Source of the DNA: Trileptium ribeirensis | Lineage: Eukaryota; Nematoda; Enoplea; Enoplida; Thoracostomopsidae | Assembly (NCBI GenBank): GCA_030248225.1 | Contig: JASANE010011868.1 | Coordinates: 1-64,000 of the forward strand | DNA: 64,000 nucleotides | Direction of reading: 5' to 3' | In this document: positions 20,896-34,900 of the stretch, in pieces | Position numbering within the stretch: position 1 is the stretch's first letter | Layout: each line of letters starts with the position of its first letter | Program-made: the position numbers and the translations under genes | Notes under the pieces: model-generated | Database searches by the model: none | Told to the model about the DNA's origin: nothing | Seen by the model: only the letters and a program-made list of their open reading frames with translations

Positions 20896-21959
20896 TTAGG
20901 AGGCTAAAAAATGACCCAAATTTCCCAGGCTCTCCAATTTTTCTTTATAATTTTCTTCATTTCCCCAATTCTACTTTAAAATTTTTATATTTGTGCTAAA
21001 ACTACACTTTCAGCGCTGCAACCGTAGTAGAGGGGGAGGGTACGTTACCTCATTTCGATAAATATGTGTTAGGCGACACTTACGCTATATAAAAATTGTA
21101 TATATAATTAATATAATTATATATATATGTTATATATAATCAATGTATGTTTTAAAAATAGCTATTAAAACTCGTTGATAAAATATAGCCTACCGGGATT
21201 TCGTAGACGCGGTGTTCGGACGTAGCCATACCATCGCAGTGTTCCGGACAAAACGATGGTTTTTCTTTAGGCTTTCTAAATGCTACACTTGAGCGTTATA
21301 TCGAATATGTCATGTAATCTTAAATATATTATGATTATGTTTAAAATATATTTGTTACCCATGTGTGTCCACCTAAAAAGCACATTAATTTAAACTTGTT
21401 AATAAAACGGTCTTAGTTGACGCAAATTTCAATACGGCTACTCGATGTTTCTAGACTGATTGCTCGCATATGCTAAAGTTTTGACAGTAAGATAAAATGT
21501 TGAAAATTGTAACATTGTTTGGAAATTAGTTGCATATTGCAGCTATTGATCTTTCTAATCTCACTTCAATATATGAGTTTCATAGATATATAAATATTAA
21601 ATGAGGTTAATACCACAACGATATCAGCGCAGCATATCTAGCCTAAGTATAAATGTCTGGTTGTATCTAGGGTGATTTACTTAAAGACAAATTCTGTTTT
21701 CGAAAACACGTTGGCTGTAAAGTATGATAATTTGTTTAGTGTATGTTTCGATAAGATTGCACAGAGTTTTATGGGGCTGAATAGCTCATGGTTACGAAGA
21801 ATATTTGTTTGAAGCAATTTTAACATGTCACAGTATACACGGCATAAAATATTTGTGCGAATGTGTGTGAATGTATTAAATTTAGGTTACTGCACACAGC
21901 GGTTCTTGGGAAGGAAGTCTCTGTTCCCATCGTCAGCCATGCCCTAAAGCATGAAAAGT

Positions 21960-22560
21960 TGTGCTGGCCTCTAGATAACCAAGCGGTCGTATTCAGCATG
22001 CCGAAAACGTTAGACCATTCTTGATGCCCTGGATGCATATATACCAAGCTGTTGAAGACTATATTATGGTCTGGAAATGGGATTCCTTGGTCATACATGC
22101 TCATAGGGGATAGGGTGTTACACCCTTAGGCTTCGACCATCTCACTCTGATGCTTCAGCTACCACCCCACGCCCCCCGATAGTTGGTCCAACCCTCAGCC
22201 CCCGACGGCATCTCCCTCCGAAAGCCGAAAGCCTCAATCTAGGCCCCGGTTGTCCCCACACCTTAGACCTTGCCTGCAAACGTTCATTAACCTTAAACTC
22301 ATTTAACACCTATGAAAAGGCATAAAATATTCGTGCAGAACTCTAGATAACCATGCGATCATATACCTATAGCTAGAAAAATCTATATATACCATTCTTG
22401 ATGAACTGCATGCAATGCGGAACCAAACAAATAAAGACTGGCTATAGCTTAAAAATCGGGTCCGTCAATCGTTAAAACCTTGATACACCTGACACGTTAT
22501 GATATAATCAATAGTGAACTCTAGATAACAAAACGATCGTATTCAGCGTGTTTGATAGCC
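21960..22560 (+). repeat. Three diverged direct repeats (CTCTAGATAACCA family)
   Basis: CTCTAGATAACCAAGCGGTC at about 21970, CTCTAGATAACCATGCGATC at about 22342 and CTCTAGATAACAAAACGATC at about 22517 are each followed by a GTATTCAGC- or CATATACC-type continuation. The first two are also preceded by GGCATAAAATATT and followed by CCATTCTTGATG. They look like diverged copies of one repeat in direct orientation. Confidence 0.55.
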
Positions 22561-23134
22561 TAATACACACTTGATGTAATCTAAAACGTACAATAGAGTG
22601 CCGAAATTTGAAAAATCGATATTTCTGGCAAAGGGTCGACGAAACATATTCGGCCTCACAGCTACCCAGGAAGTTGTCCAAAAAAGTATGATTCAGCGAA
22701 ATAGCAGATCTCGATGAGCTGAATCTGTTTTCGATGCGAACTCTGCATCGAGATATGGGCTGCGAAACACTGGTACCCTTATGGCTCATTGTATACAGAA
22801 CCCTTAAAAACCTGTTTTTTGCCATTTTACCCGAAGCATGGGGTCGGAACTGTTAGTGTCCAACTAACGTGCACATCGTCATCATTTCTGCTATTGACCA
22901 CAAAAATTTGTCGAAATCCATCCATCTAGTGGTAATGAATGAAACCGACAGACAAAAATAAAATTTTCTCAATCTTTTCCATAACGCTCTAAGTGCACAG
23001 TCAGCTAGTTTCGCTCGCTTAGTTTCAATGAAGTTTTGGAATGAAGAAGTCGAACAATTATTATTGATATATTTTACAGCGCTTTTAATCCATAAAAATA
23101 TTCTAGAAATTTGTAGATATAACTTATGTTAAAA

Positions 23135-23175
23135 AAAACGGCTGTTTTTTGCTGCCGTTTTAAAGCAGCCGTTTT
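23135..23175. repeat. Hairpin-forming inverted repeat
   Basis: AAAACGGCTG at 23135-23144 pairs with CAGCCGTTTT at 23166-23175, with an inner GCTGCCGTTTTAAAGCAGC segment that can also pair. It could fold as DNA cruciform or RNA hairpin. No gene ends here, so its role is unknown. Confidence 0.6.
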
Positions 23176-25487
23176 AAATAGCTTCATCTATCGATCGCGG
23201 CAACTTAATAGAATAAATGTATGTAATATTGCTATGATGTTGAACAGAACTATATTTTGGGGATGCAGACTATCCGTGCATCGTGTTGCTTATTAAGTTC
23301 AACCGTTTTGCATATATATATGCTTACATATGCATACATATATTATATGTATACATATATGTGTATATTGTAGAATACAGTACTGTTCGACATACTTAAA
23401 TAACTCTTTTGCGGCTGTATCTAGTGGTATCCTCGCATTTATCTAATTATTTATTGCGTTATTTTGTTACAGTTCGTCATTAGTTTATTAGCCCTGTTTC
23501 GCTGACCGAACTCCGTGACATCACTTTACATTGGCAATATTAGGTTTGGGTTTTTAGTCTACGTGCAGGAAGACATTAATTCAGCATTAAATCTATGTCC
23601 TTTTTCATCTTTTACAACAAATGTTAGTTAATATGGGCATGACTTTGCAGGATGTGTTTTGAAAATGGCTATCGACGATGGGCCATCGAGCATAGATAAT
23701 TTTAATTAAACAGGGCTGATTTAGCAAAATGTTGTTTGTCAGTATTGCTGGATAAATTTATATAACATTTTGTGTGCCTAGCCACGATAACTCGACTTTT
23801 ATTGTAACACAAATAACTCAGGAACGGTGCGTCGAAGTTTGTTAATATTTTTACCGTTAGATTCTATCGCAGAGCGGCACATACATGCAAAATTGTTTGC
23901 TGTTACCTCAAAATGCATGCAGATGTGGAACACAACGTATGTTTCGCCGGCAAAATCAGTTTGAATTATGGTGTTATTTTTTTGCAACATGGTAAGGAAT
24001 AAACGTACTGGAAAAAGATTCGCATAACACATATACATGGCAATTAATAACCTAGCTGCATTAATGATGTGAACAGAATAGGCCCTTTCATGAGGCGGTA
24101 ATAAAGTGAAAGCTTTTAAGTTTACTATGTTGGATCAAGAGCTTATCTGCTTGAGTTAGGCACTTAGACCGGAGGTGCGAGGAAGGAGACGACCCCCTCG
24201 AGATTGTGTACGCCCATACCCTCGCCCCCATAGAAAAAAGTTTAAAAATCGCATTTTCCTATTTATACTCTGCGGATCGGATTTTCAGTGGTAGGCAACA
24301 GCTGTAGCGGGAAAAATTTACTTGAATTTCTTTCTTATTTTTATAAATTGTATTTTATAAATGCAGATATTTTCTCAAATTCTTTACTTATTCAAAGGCT
24401 GTGAATACCGTAAATATGAGTACCATATATTTACGACCACAGTCCTAAAATTTTGGACTGTTCCCTAGGATGTCTGCAAAGGAAAACAGACTTAAATATT
24501 TTGTACAGAATATTTCCCCAAATTAAACGAATACTTTTCCCATATATTTGGGAAATATTTCCTACAATTTTGGAAAGATTTCCCAAATTTGTCTCGGTGC
24601 AAAAATATGGTACAAATTCTTTCGCAAGTATGTAGGACCAAAGTTCCAAATTTTTGGTACCCATGTCAGAAAATATGTTGGGACCAATTTTTAAAAATTT
24701 TAATTAGGAAATATGGGAAATTATAGGAAATATGGGAAATAGTACACATGGTAAATTTGAATCTAACTAATTTTCCCAATATTTGGTACTGTAGTGCCAA
24801 AAATTTGGTACATGGTAGTACTGGGAAATATTTTCCCAAATAAAATTTGGCACTCAGAATTTAGTAAATTTTGCGTGACGGAACAGTTATAAATATAAAA
24901 ACAATTTTGCACTCCTGAAATTGAGTTGTCCCATAGTATTTGGCTTGCTCTGCCTAAAGTTGAAGCCTGGCTACGTGCCTAGCTTATGTTTGTGCAATTT
25001 ATAACTTGGGATTAGCCATCGCAATTTGGCTCAAGTTTTCATAGCGGATATACTGTTTAGAAATAAATATTATAGCAAATATTGCCACAATATCCTCTCC
25101 ACTTGTGAATAAGAACCTATAGCTCTAGTTTTGGTAAAATTTATTGTAAAGTTCGCTGCTCTCGTGAATTACATGGAAGTGCTCTATACACTAAGGATAA
25201 ATATTTACAGCACATGTGTTCCGTAGTGGCATTCGTAACGCTTAGTACTAGCTTCATATTTTAACCGGAACAGTCGACTGAACTCCGTTTTTCAAAACCA
25301 AAATCAAAGCCATACTTTGGCGACTATATAATTTATCACTACATGAATATATGTTTGGAGCACCGGGCTACTGCATGCCTTCAGACAAGATTGGTGGGAA
25401 AAACGTGAAATAATATGTTCAAAAATTTACAATCTCTGCTTTTGGCTTCATATTGTAAACTAAATAACTTTCACAGCCTCAGTTTCT

Positions 25488-25598
25488 ATATATAAGTACC
25501 ACAGGCATATAAAACCTAAGTGATGTTGCTAACCTAACGGTCTCAAGGCAGCATTTAGTATATATACATATCTGCCAAAACTACAAATTCCGTTGCAG
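25488..25598 (+). promoter_or_regulatory. Possible promoter and 5' leader acceptor of gene B
   Basis: TATATAAG at 25488-25495 is a TATA-like element upstream of gene B. TTCCGTTGCAG ending at 25598 looks like a splice acceptor 63 nt before the ATG. It could close a small 5' UTR intron or receive a trans-spliced leader. Both readings are tentative. Confidence 0.3.
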
Positions 25599-25661
25599 TC
25601 ACACTCTAAGATACGATAAAACGAAATAATTTAGATAATAAGTGCCTATCAGTCATCAAAA

Positions 25662-25937
25662 ATGAACTCACCGCGCAATTGCGTCGTAGCAAAGCATATT
25701 ATAACTGAAAAGCCTCGAGAATATCAGCAATGCGACTATCACGATCCGTCGGACCAACGTGACTTTAATCCACGCGCATACTTGGAGAATTTTTACACCG
25801 ATGTCGAGTATGAACCAGCGATGAAAATTGTTCTATTGTTTATGCCAAATTTTGTATGTCGACTGCCTGAATGCGAAACGATGTTGGATGTCGGATCTGG
25901 ACCAACGATACATATGCCGATGATATTTCGTAATAAA
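25662..25937 (+). CDS. Gene B exon 1
   Basis: ATG in good context (aaaaATGAAC) opens 92 codons ending FRNK|GTATAT. The frame stays open into the intron until a TAA at 25989, so the splice site was set by similarity: the family continues from the SAM loop directly to a strand with consensus like xIxxSDY, which exon 2 supplies. Confidence 0.85.
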
Positions 25938-28900
25938 GTATATTATATACGCGTTTTATTTTCAAATTATCTACATTCAGTAATTTATTAAGAGTACGTC
26001 GTAGATGCTACGTTGAAACCGCTTTATTGACTTGTGCAGTGCCTAAAATTAAAACATTTAAAGACAACATATAGGAGCAGTTATTCAATTAAGTTGTCCA
26101 AACCACACCGTTAGAAACACATTAGCCCCAGGGGCGGATCTAGGATTTTTGAAACGGGTGGCTAAGATAGAAATTTTTCCACCTATCGGCATATGCATTT
26201 TTCATGAAACAGATTATATTAACAATAACAAATATTTTTTAGATTTACATGCAATAGATGGTATGTATATATGTCCATAGCTTTTTACGATTAAATCTAA
26301 AAATAGCTATAAACAGATATGCCTATTATTACTACCTACTACTTGTAGTAATATAATATAACTAGTTGGCCTGGTGCCGCCCGACGTGGAAAATCCTTGC
26401 GGCATAGTAGCCTATCGAATTGATTAGCAATACCAATGCGAGTTTTTTTGCGAATTTTTTAACCCAACTGCATTAACTCAGAAAACAAATGTGAATAGAC
26501 GTGCTGGTGCGTCACGCCACGCCAGACTACTGAATAGCTATATATAATCTTACCGTATAAGAATTCTAATTTTGCGGCAACTCCATTCAGGCAATATAAT
26601 TCCGTTTAATATATATAATCAGTACTCAGTCGACCCTTGCAACGTACATATTTGATATTGAAATGACGCCAACCGTCGAGCTGAATCTTCTGCGAGGGCG
26701 ACTGTCGCGTCTTTCCGCCGCTTGCACCGACATGAACACCCTGATCGTCGTTGATTTGTTGTCGGATGTCGTCCATCAGCATGGGACATTCGCGAAACCA
26801 CTCAGAAGCCGAGTTCGCAGATAATATCCCATTGCTGCCACTAGACGAAGCAACCATCGAACCGACGCGAAGCTACCGCGCTCCAAACGATGGCACACCA
26901 ACAACAACAGCGTTAACAGCACCAACAGCAGTGCGAACTAAACGATATTGCTCAATCAACTGTGGAATAGAACACGGTGCTCCTGCTGAATAGCGGCGAA
27001 ATAGAACACGGTCCTCCAGCTGAAGCGTTGCCTCTTATATATAGATAGTCGGTGGAAAAGTACACGGTCCTCGGTGGAATAGAACACGATCCTCCTGCTG
27101 AAGCGTCGCCTACTGACCGACTGCGCTAATGCAGACATTCAAAACTGCACCAATTAACTCAGTACTTAAGCTAACATATAATTAGCTAACTCCCAAACTA
27201 TACCCCCTGTAGGTTTCAAAATATGTTTCTAACCTAAGTTGGACTTTGCTGATTCCGAATATATATGGGTTGGGTCTATCTATAATACTTTTAACAGAGT
27301 TCAAAGACAAACATTCACATAAATAATAAACAAACGAAAATCCCTCTCCTCTTATATATATAGATTATTTATTTTATCGGTATAACAAATATGGAAAATA
27401 TATTTTTGGCGTTGAAAGGGAGGGGGGTGGCTAGCCACCCAATCCACCCCTAAATCCACCCATAGCCCCATTCGATTAGTAAATGGCTATAACATTGCAT
27501 GTGGATTCTTTTGGATTCACCGAACACAGCAACTTTAAGCTAGATTCCTGCCTGAAGCGTATTTGACAAGGCATAAACACCATATAATTTACATTATGCA
27601 GTATACAAATTATACAAAGCGTCTGCAAGTGACGAAATTATAAAACTACCGTCGCAATGGTAAAACGTATCGCACAATGCGTAATTAACCATTAAATTAT
27701 ATGGCTTGCACTATGAAATGCTCGGTATTCTCATAAACACAACTTGGTATATTTATAGACCATGTTCCTCTCGTTCTATGGTTTTAATAAATTTCCAAGA
27801 CAGTTCTAGTAGATATTCATACAAAATCTTTAAATTTAATTCTTTTGCGAGATTTGGAGCACTACATCTATTTGCATTGTGATTACTCTTTGATCCATGG
27901 ATACCTTAAGCAGCCACTAAGGTTATTTCCGCGGTAACTATTTTAATACTTGCAAATAGTACAAATATTTCTTAACATACCGGCTAATGATTCAGTGATA
28001 AGCTTGTGTTAAACACAATAATGCCAAAATTATACGGGTGTTATCAGTCATTGAGTCGAAAGAATCAGCAGCAAGCAACTTTCAACCTATTAATTACTTT
28101 TGTTTAATGATGCGTAATTTATAGCAGGAATTAGACATGAAAGTATTGTCTTAGTTGCTGCTTAAGTTATTTCTAATTTTTAATTTTTCTTAAGGAATAC
28201 AAAATGCCATGTCAGTGCTCGATACCAAGTCGGTTTCTATTTAGAAACTTGATTGAGACAGGTTCAGTATGTCCCAAATATTGAAAAAGCTTACTTTTTA
28301 GAATCTTTGATTGAAGCTCGAACTTTAGAGTTAAGCCGTCTTCTACAGCCAAATCATTACGGTTTGAGGCCATGGTTTCACCGATGTACGTTAATTTATT
28401 GATGGAAGTTACTGAAATGCATTAGAGGTATCAGATAACTTTAAGATAATATGATCATAAGTTTTAATATCATCTCTGGGATAAACGATACTTTCGTCAC
28501 CGAAAAGGAACCGAAATGCGCTGAAATTTTGAACTAAATTTGTTACAAACCTATACCGGGTCTACTAGAAAAAGTATTGAAAATGATACTAGATAAGGTC
28601 CTTAGGTATCTTATAATATCACACATTAGAGATTTCACCATACTTGCAATTTCGTCGAAGTGATACCGAAAATCCAGGATCTAACAAAGCAGTTTTCAAT
28701 TTTTGATGATGATTGAAAAGTTCTCGTTTACGAATGGAAGCTCGCGTAGTCAAATATATCATCAAGTCTACGCAGAAGCTAAGTAGCATTGTACTCTAAG
28801 TTTCTTCAGTAAAATGTTATAAAGTTTACATAACAAAAATGGGTAAAAAGATGATTTAACAGCAGAAATAAGACGGGATGACCTATAAATGCGTATCTAA

Positions 28901-31900
28901 ACCGAGATCACTAGAAATCAAGAGAATCAGTTCGACCTATCGGTGAATACGATCCGACAATTCGTTGCTGAGTTATGACGATTAAAAGCTACAGCGTGAA
29001 TTATTTGCACTAGCTATGTGATTTTAATTAAATGAGACAAGGCCTTACTACCTACAGTAGTTGGGAATAAAAATAGTTTCAAAGCAGGCATTTCAGTAAA
29101 GTCTGAAGTGATTAAATTTCGCTGATATTCGTGTTAATAACACCTGTAATAATACAAAACAACTGCTAAACGAAAAACATTTCCCCTCTTTTAATTACTA
29201 TTAATCTTTGTTATCTTTAGTAAGCGAGGTTACAACATGACAAGGTAAAAATTCAAATTCAATACTGAATTGATGTTTGTGGACTCTGTGAACTGTTGAA
29301 TTTCCGGCGATTTCAGAACATTTTAAGGTATAATGCTATATTTGGTCATTTCAGTTAATCTGAGGTCTGTTGCGCATATTCCACATAAGTTTATTACATA
29401 TGATTATGAATCATGTGGTACTACCGCATCTATCAAGTTCACTGTTTAGTAGGTTTGCTTTGTATTAAGAGTAAATTTCACTGGACACTGAAAAACGTGA
29501 GATTTGTATGTAAATTCATGAAATGTGGCACAAAACCGTGGAAATGCTGGCGGTAAAACAATATGAAACTTGGCCTGGGAGTTGCACTGGCTATGCGAAA
29601 ATAGTCGATGTTTGAAATTGTGAAAACTGGTCGGATTGTCCGACCATCATTTCAGCAGCAAGTTTCTGATAACAAGCAAGTACCAGTTATTTTCTTAGGG
29701 CTTTTGCTAGGGTCTCCACCCGAGAAACTTTTTTTGTTTTCGATGTCGTGTACACAACGTCAGGACACTTAGTGGACTGGCTATTGGCGTTGCAAATCGG
29801 ACATCGAGGTCTACGACCTTTACCAGCGTCGTCAAAGGCAGGTCTCGCTTGTCTACTGAATACGGCGCCGCTGCTCGTACAAAATTATTCATGTCGCATC
29901 AGACCCACAGGCTTGACGTACTAAATTTCGTACCATCCATATCAGAAAATACTAATCTATTATATTTCAAACTCTCTGAGAACAATACAGAGAGTCTCGC
30001 ACCGTTTCAGAAAGTAATCGGCAGGTGTCCATTGTAGCATGCAGGGTCCGTTACATCGGAACTTTGTGCAGTATTCGAGTTAAGTTAGGATGCTAAACGG
30101 GGTCGAACATGGGAAGCCCGAAGGGGTAAATGTGAATAGGAAAGTCAATTTGAGTTGGATTCTATGTTACACAAATTTACTCGATTTACTTCCCCACTAT
30201 TGCGTTGAAACGTTTGACTCAATAATTGAGTTTGTACAACCCCACTGTGGTACTATTAAAATTTTGCTGTTAATGTATGACATTATCTTGTACTTGTGTT
30301 GATGCTGGTAAGACGGACACATGCTTATAGATCAATGCGATTTTTGCAATATGGTTTGACTTATCTATCAAAGTTATACATGAGTATCATAATCTCATAC
30401 ATTGGCAATAGCAAGCCATGTTAGTTAACAGACAAGAATTCGGCGAATAACACCACAGAACTAATTATCATGCAATTATTGTACAATGTTCCTCGCCAGC
30501 TTCGTCTGTAAGGACATTTTTACTGCAAGATTGAAATCGGTTCTTTAGAACCATGTATGTATGATACATATTGATGTTGGAATGTGGAATCCTTGTACTT
30601 TGATGTACCAGTATTCGCTTTCATTGTTGTTCAGCGCTGACACTTTAGCGTTTAACGATATTTTCTGTCTGTGGAATGTGCATTTGAATACTTGAAAATA
30701 CCTCGCTGTAACATGGTGTCTTGATAAAAGTAGTACGGAACAGATCATATAAAATTTAACCTTGCGGCAATTTAAGGGGCCCTGTTTTGCAACGGTAGTT
30801 TCAAGGCATGAGTGTTCACTGACAGTCCGGTCATAGTATAGATTAGGTCATGTTGTTTTGGGTCATTTAGACATGACATCTTTGTCTAACTAACAACGTC
30901 TCTTTAGTGGCTTTACAAGATAAATGTAGAGAATCGGGCGTGGGATTCTGTTTTCTAGCACGAACGTGAACTCAGGTGCTTTAACTAGCAACAATCTAAT
31001 AATGAGTGTGTAGGGCTGCTGAAGATCTCATGAACTGACAAGTTTATTCAAACACCAAATTGCCTAAAAGTCGTCAACGGTAAAAACACAAACGAATTGA
31101 CCAGGGTGATTTAATCAACGTTCCTAGCATCTCATTTTAAAGATTTTATGTCACAACATTCAAAATGGCTTCTCGCGTTTGAGACATCTTAACGGATTTA
31201 GTACTTTTTGTGTGTTTTCTCAAAACGGCACCAAAATATCTCACTAAGCAGAAAACTAAGTTGTAACTAAATTCAAAAGCAAAACCTAATTACACAGATA
31301 GACACAGTTCGAGGATAATTGCTTCAAACTGTTGCGTTATGGTTCAAAAGTCGAATGGAACAAATTCTGATTCCAAGACCGAAAATATTTTTAGGCACCG
31401 CTTATGTAGCTGGTCGGACAGGATAAGATACTGTTAATGTTCCCAGACTGCTGACAACTCGTATCACAGTTTAAGTGATGCACCTAAGCATGGAATAAAA
31501 TAACACATTTAAATAAAGCATTACTGGATGTGACTAAATCGTTACCGTTTAAACAAATTTGTATACTGGTTAACGGTATCACGGCTGGTTAATACAATTA
31601 AGTACCAGATTAGTTTTATGGAATGTCAAAAGCTGATTGCTGATAAGAAATTCACGTGCTTTGTAAAGTACTACCTGAAACCAGAAGCGGAAAACATTTT
31701 CCAGCAGATAAGGGTCGTATCCCCTGTGCCGTAGGCTGCTGAGATTTAAATCACTCTGAGCTATTTGTAGCGATACACGCCAAATGTCCTAAGACACTCA
31801 AGACTGTTACTTAACCATGTTCAGTGCAATTGAAGATAAACCTATTCTCAAGCTGGGGAAGTTTATAAAATATGAGCTTAGTGAGCTAGCATAGACTCGT

Positions 31901-34900
31901 GACCTGCATGTAAAACTGAAATTTGTGCCGTACAATGTTTTATTGATAATATTTTGTATTAAGCATGTATGGTCAACCATGTTATGAGTGAAATGTCATT
32001 TGTAAGCTCATGCTGTCGATAACAATACTTTGTTTTGTGCCTAAAAATGTTGTATTTAACCACCAGTAAAAGCGTTGAATGGGTCTCATTGAATTAAGGA
32101 TGTAATAATGACAGTAATTTGCAAGTTGAAAGTGCTATTAAAATCATATGTAAATTTCCCTAAAATCCGTCAGTAAATTGCCGTTTCTGTTGTATCACAG
32201 CGTGAGACAGACACCAGAAACTGGGAGAATGAGTGGAACGAGACACTGGATTAATCGTAGTCATGGCATTATCAGCTATCAAAATTAGTCCAGTGCCAAG
32301 TTCACATTACCGGAAATAGCAATATTAATAAAGTGCAACCTCCAAGTAAATATTCCACTGACGACATTGTAAATTGCTGCAGAGAACGGTTAGAAACCGG
32401 CGCTGGTTGTGATTAACTCTTGTCAGACGTACATTTACCAAGTACAGTGCAATTCTGTAAAAAACCGCGAATTTTTCTTTTCATAGCTCGTACAATATAA
32501 CCTGAACCTAGAATTGGCAGTTCACCGTGAATTTTTCTTTTCATAGCTAGCACAATATAACCTGAACCTAGAATTGGCAGTTCACCGTGATTTTTTCTTT
32601 TCATAGCTAGCACAATATAACCCGAACCTAGAATTGGCAGTTCACCGTGAATTTTTCTTTTCATAGCTAGCACAATATAACCTGAACCTAGAATTGGCAG
32701 TTCACCGTGAATTTTTCTTTTCATAGCTAGCACAATATAACCTGAACCTAGAATTGGCAGTTCACCGTGAATTTTTCTTTTCATAGCTAGCACAATATAA
32801 CCTGAACCTAGAATTGGCAGTTCACCGTGAAATTATCTATTCATAGCTAGCACAATATAACATGAACCTAGAATTGGCAGATCAGCGTGAATTTTTCTTT
32901 TTCATAGCTAGCACAATATAACCTGAACCTAGAATTGGCAGTTCACCGTGAATTTTTCTTTCATAGCTAGCACAATATAACCTGAACCTAGAATTGGCAG
33001 TTCACCGTGAATTTTACATATCATATCTAGCACAATATAACCTGAACCTAGAATTGGCAGTTCACCGTGAATTTTTCTTTTCATAGCTAGCACAATATAA
33101 CCTGAACCTAGAATTGGCAGTTCACCGTGAATTTTTCTTTTCATAGCTAGCACAATATAACCTGAACCTAGAATTGGCAGTTCACCGTGAATTTTTCTTT
33201 TCATAGCTAGCACAATATAACCTGAACCTAGAATTGGCAGTTCATAGAACCACGGTTTGATCCGTGTCAAACCTTCTGTCAGCTTAGCAACTAAATCGGG
33301 ATATCGGACAACATTGTGAATAGGTATTATAATCGGTTTGTGCTGCATTTTCTGTCAATTATTCGAGTCCACATTGGCCATTCCGTAAAGATTTTGTGGG
33401 AGCTCTATGATCGCTGTTTTCTGTCGGATGTGCTTTTATCCATTTTATTTTAGTGATAAGATAAAACTTCTACTCGCAAGTGCCGTACAAAAACTGACCG
33501 GACAGAAAAACACAAAATTTCGAACTTATGAAGTAAAGCGTTCACCGCCCATCACGGCTTTTTCCGGCAAGAGCTGTGTGTTCGATGGTCTTTTGGCTTG
33601 TTGTCGTTCGATGGAGTAATCTCTAGTCTCACATAAGAAGGAAAATACAAATATTTAAATTTACCAGTGCATGTAAATAATAGACGGTGCAATTTTAACA
33701 ACAAATGCAATGTAATCGCCAAAGAAAATTTCAAACCAAAATATGGTGTTTTGGATAAATGGACTTTGACTGAAATGGATCGAAACTGGGTTGGGCTTTA
33801 GCGCATCTTAGGCCAAGAATAAATTCTTGTAAGATGCCAAAGTTGATTAAATGTGTCTCGGTGGCATATTTATTTCGGACCGATTGAGATGGTCTAAATC
33901 ACTGTAATAGTCGCCATTATGGGCATTACTTTAGTTAATTATGATGAAATATTGGGTGCTAGCAAATCTCACCAAGCGTTGAAAAATTCCGTCGGACCTA
34001 GATTAGCACGTTACCATTTGTAGTCAGGTGCACAGTTTAGACTGTGTGTCCCTCTTGTCAGGCTATAAGTGCCTGTGTGATAGGGGCACTAGGTATTCAT
34101 AAATGCATTTAACTTTAGAGATTCCGTTCATAAATTGTGATATAACAAGAATCATAATGCAGACCGTTGTCATTGATCTTTTTCGGCTAAACGATTTGGT
34201 CTCATTTATCTATAAGAGGACAAATACAATGTCGCCCATTGTTGGTCAAAGCAAAATAAACAACGTCGGCTCAACAAAACATAATCTAAATCATTGAGCA
34301 AAACAAGAGTTCAAAATTTAGAGGTTTCTGAATCAGTTGCCGTGAACTCGTTTCTGGATTCTGGAAACACGATAAGATTATGAAAATTTGCGACTACACC
34401 ATGATAGGCTTCCTTCGGAAGGAGATAGGGAACGATGAGTCGACCTTATTACCTATACATAGGCCTAGGCGTTCCTCTTCCTGGGAGATCTCTAGTAATC
34501 ATACCACATATGGACGTTTGAGCCACTGAAAAGGCCAGACCGAAAACCATGGCAAAGCCCGCTTGTGGCTTGCTAAACTAATCGGTTTCTTGGGTCTAAG
34601 CGTAGCTTTCTTCCTTGAAGTTCGAGGAAGCCGTGGTCGATCTGCCAACTCTAACGGAGGGGTTTTTGTTTTGGTTCGTACTTAACGAAACATTCCTAAT
34701 GATTTAGTTTAGCACTTGAGGTTTTTTAATAAATTTATTAATTTTATTTTTAGTTAATGCTTTTTAATTTGATTGCCTAATTAAGCATTTCCTGCTGTAT
34801 TCTCTAGTAATAACTTGGAAAGGGCAGGGCATGAGTGCTCGAAGTGTCACGCGTTTCACATCCGTAAATAACGAATCAGAAAAAATAATGACGAGCTTAA

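Larger units (their letters stand above)
20896..25485. other. Intergenic DNA between genes A and B
   Basis: No gene is visible. It holds an alternating TA stretch at 21095-21140, three diverged copies of a CTCTAGATAACCA motif at 21965, 22341 and 22516, a C-rich patch at 22120-22260, a 41-bp hairpin at 23135-23175, an AT-rich block dense in TTTGGTAC and GGGAAATA motifs at 24420-24880, and otherwise plain AT-rich sequence. Confidence 0.5.
26131..27462. mobile_element. hAT-like element interrupted by a Helitron
   Basis: The left end GGGGCGGATCTAGG and the right end CCTAAATCCACCCA are inverted repeats, and the pair is flanked by the 8-bp direct repeat TAGCCCCA (26123-26130 and 27463-27470), the hAT duplication length. 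Inner GGGTGGCTA motifs near both ends also face each other. Without the Helitron the element would be about 330 bp and without any transposase: a MITE. The flanking repeat overlaps the usual CAGGGGCGGATC start of such elements, so the exact end may be off by 2 bp. Confidence 0.75.

Noticed and set aside
32413..33348. Two minus-strand ORFs encoding a 20-residue repeat
   Set aside because: They are the translation of a 60-bp minisatellite. A 61/59-bp unit pair breaks the frame and there is no start or splice context.
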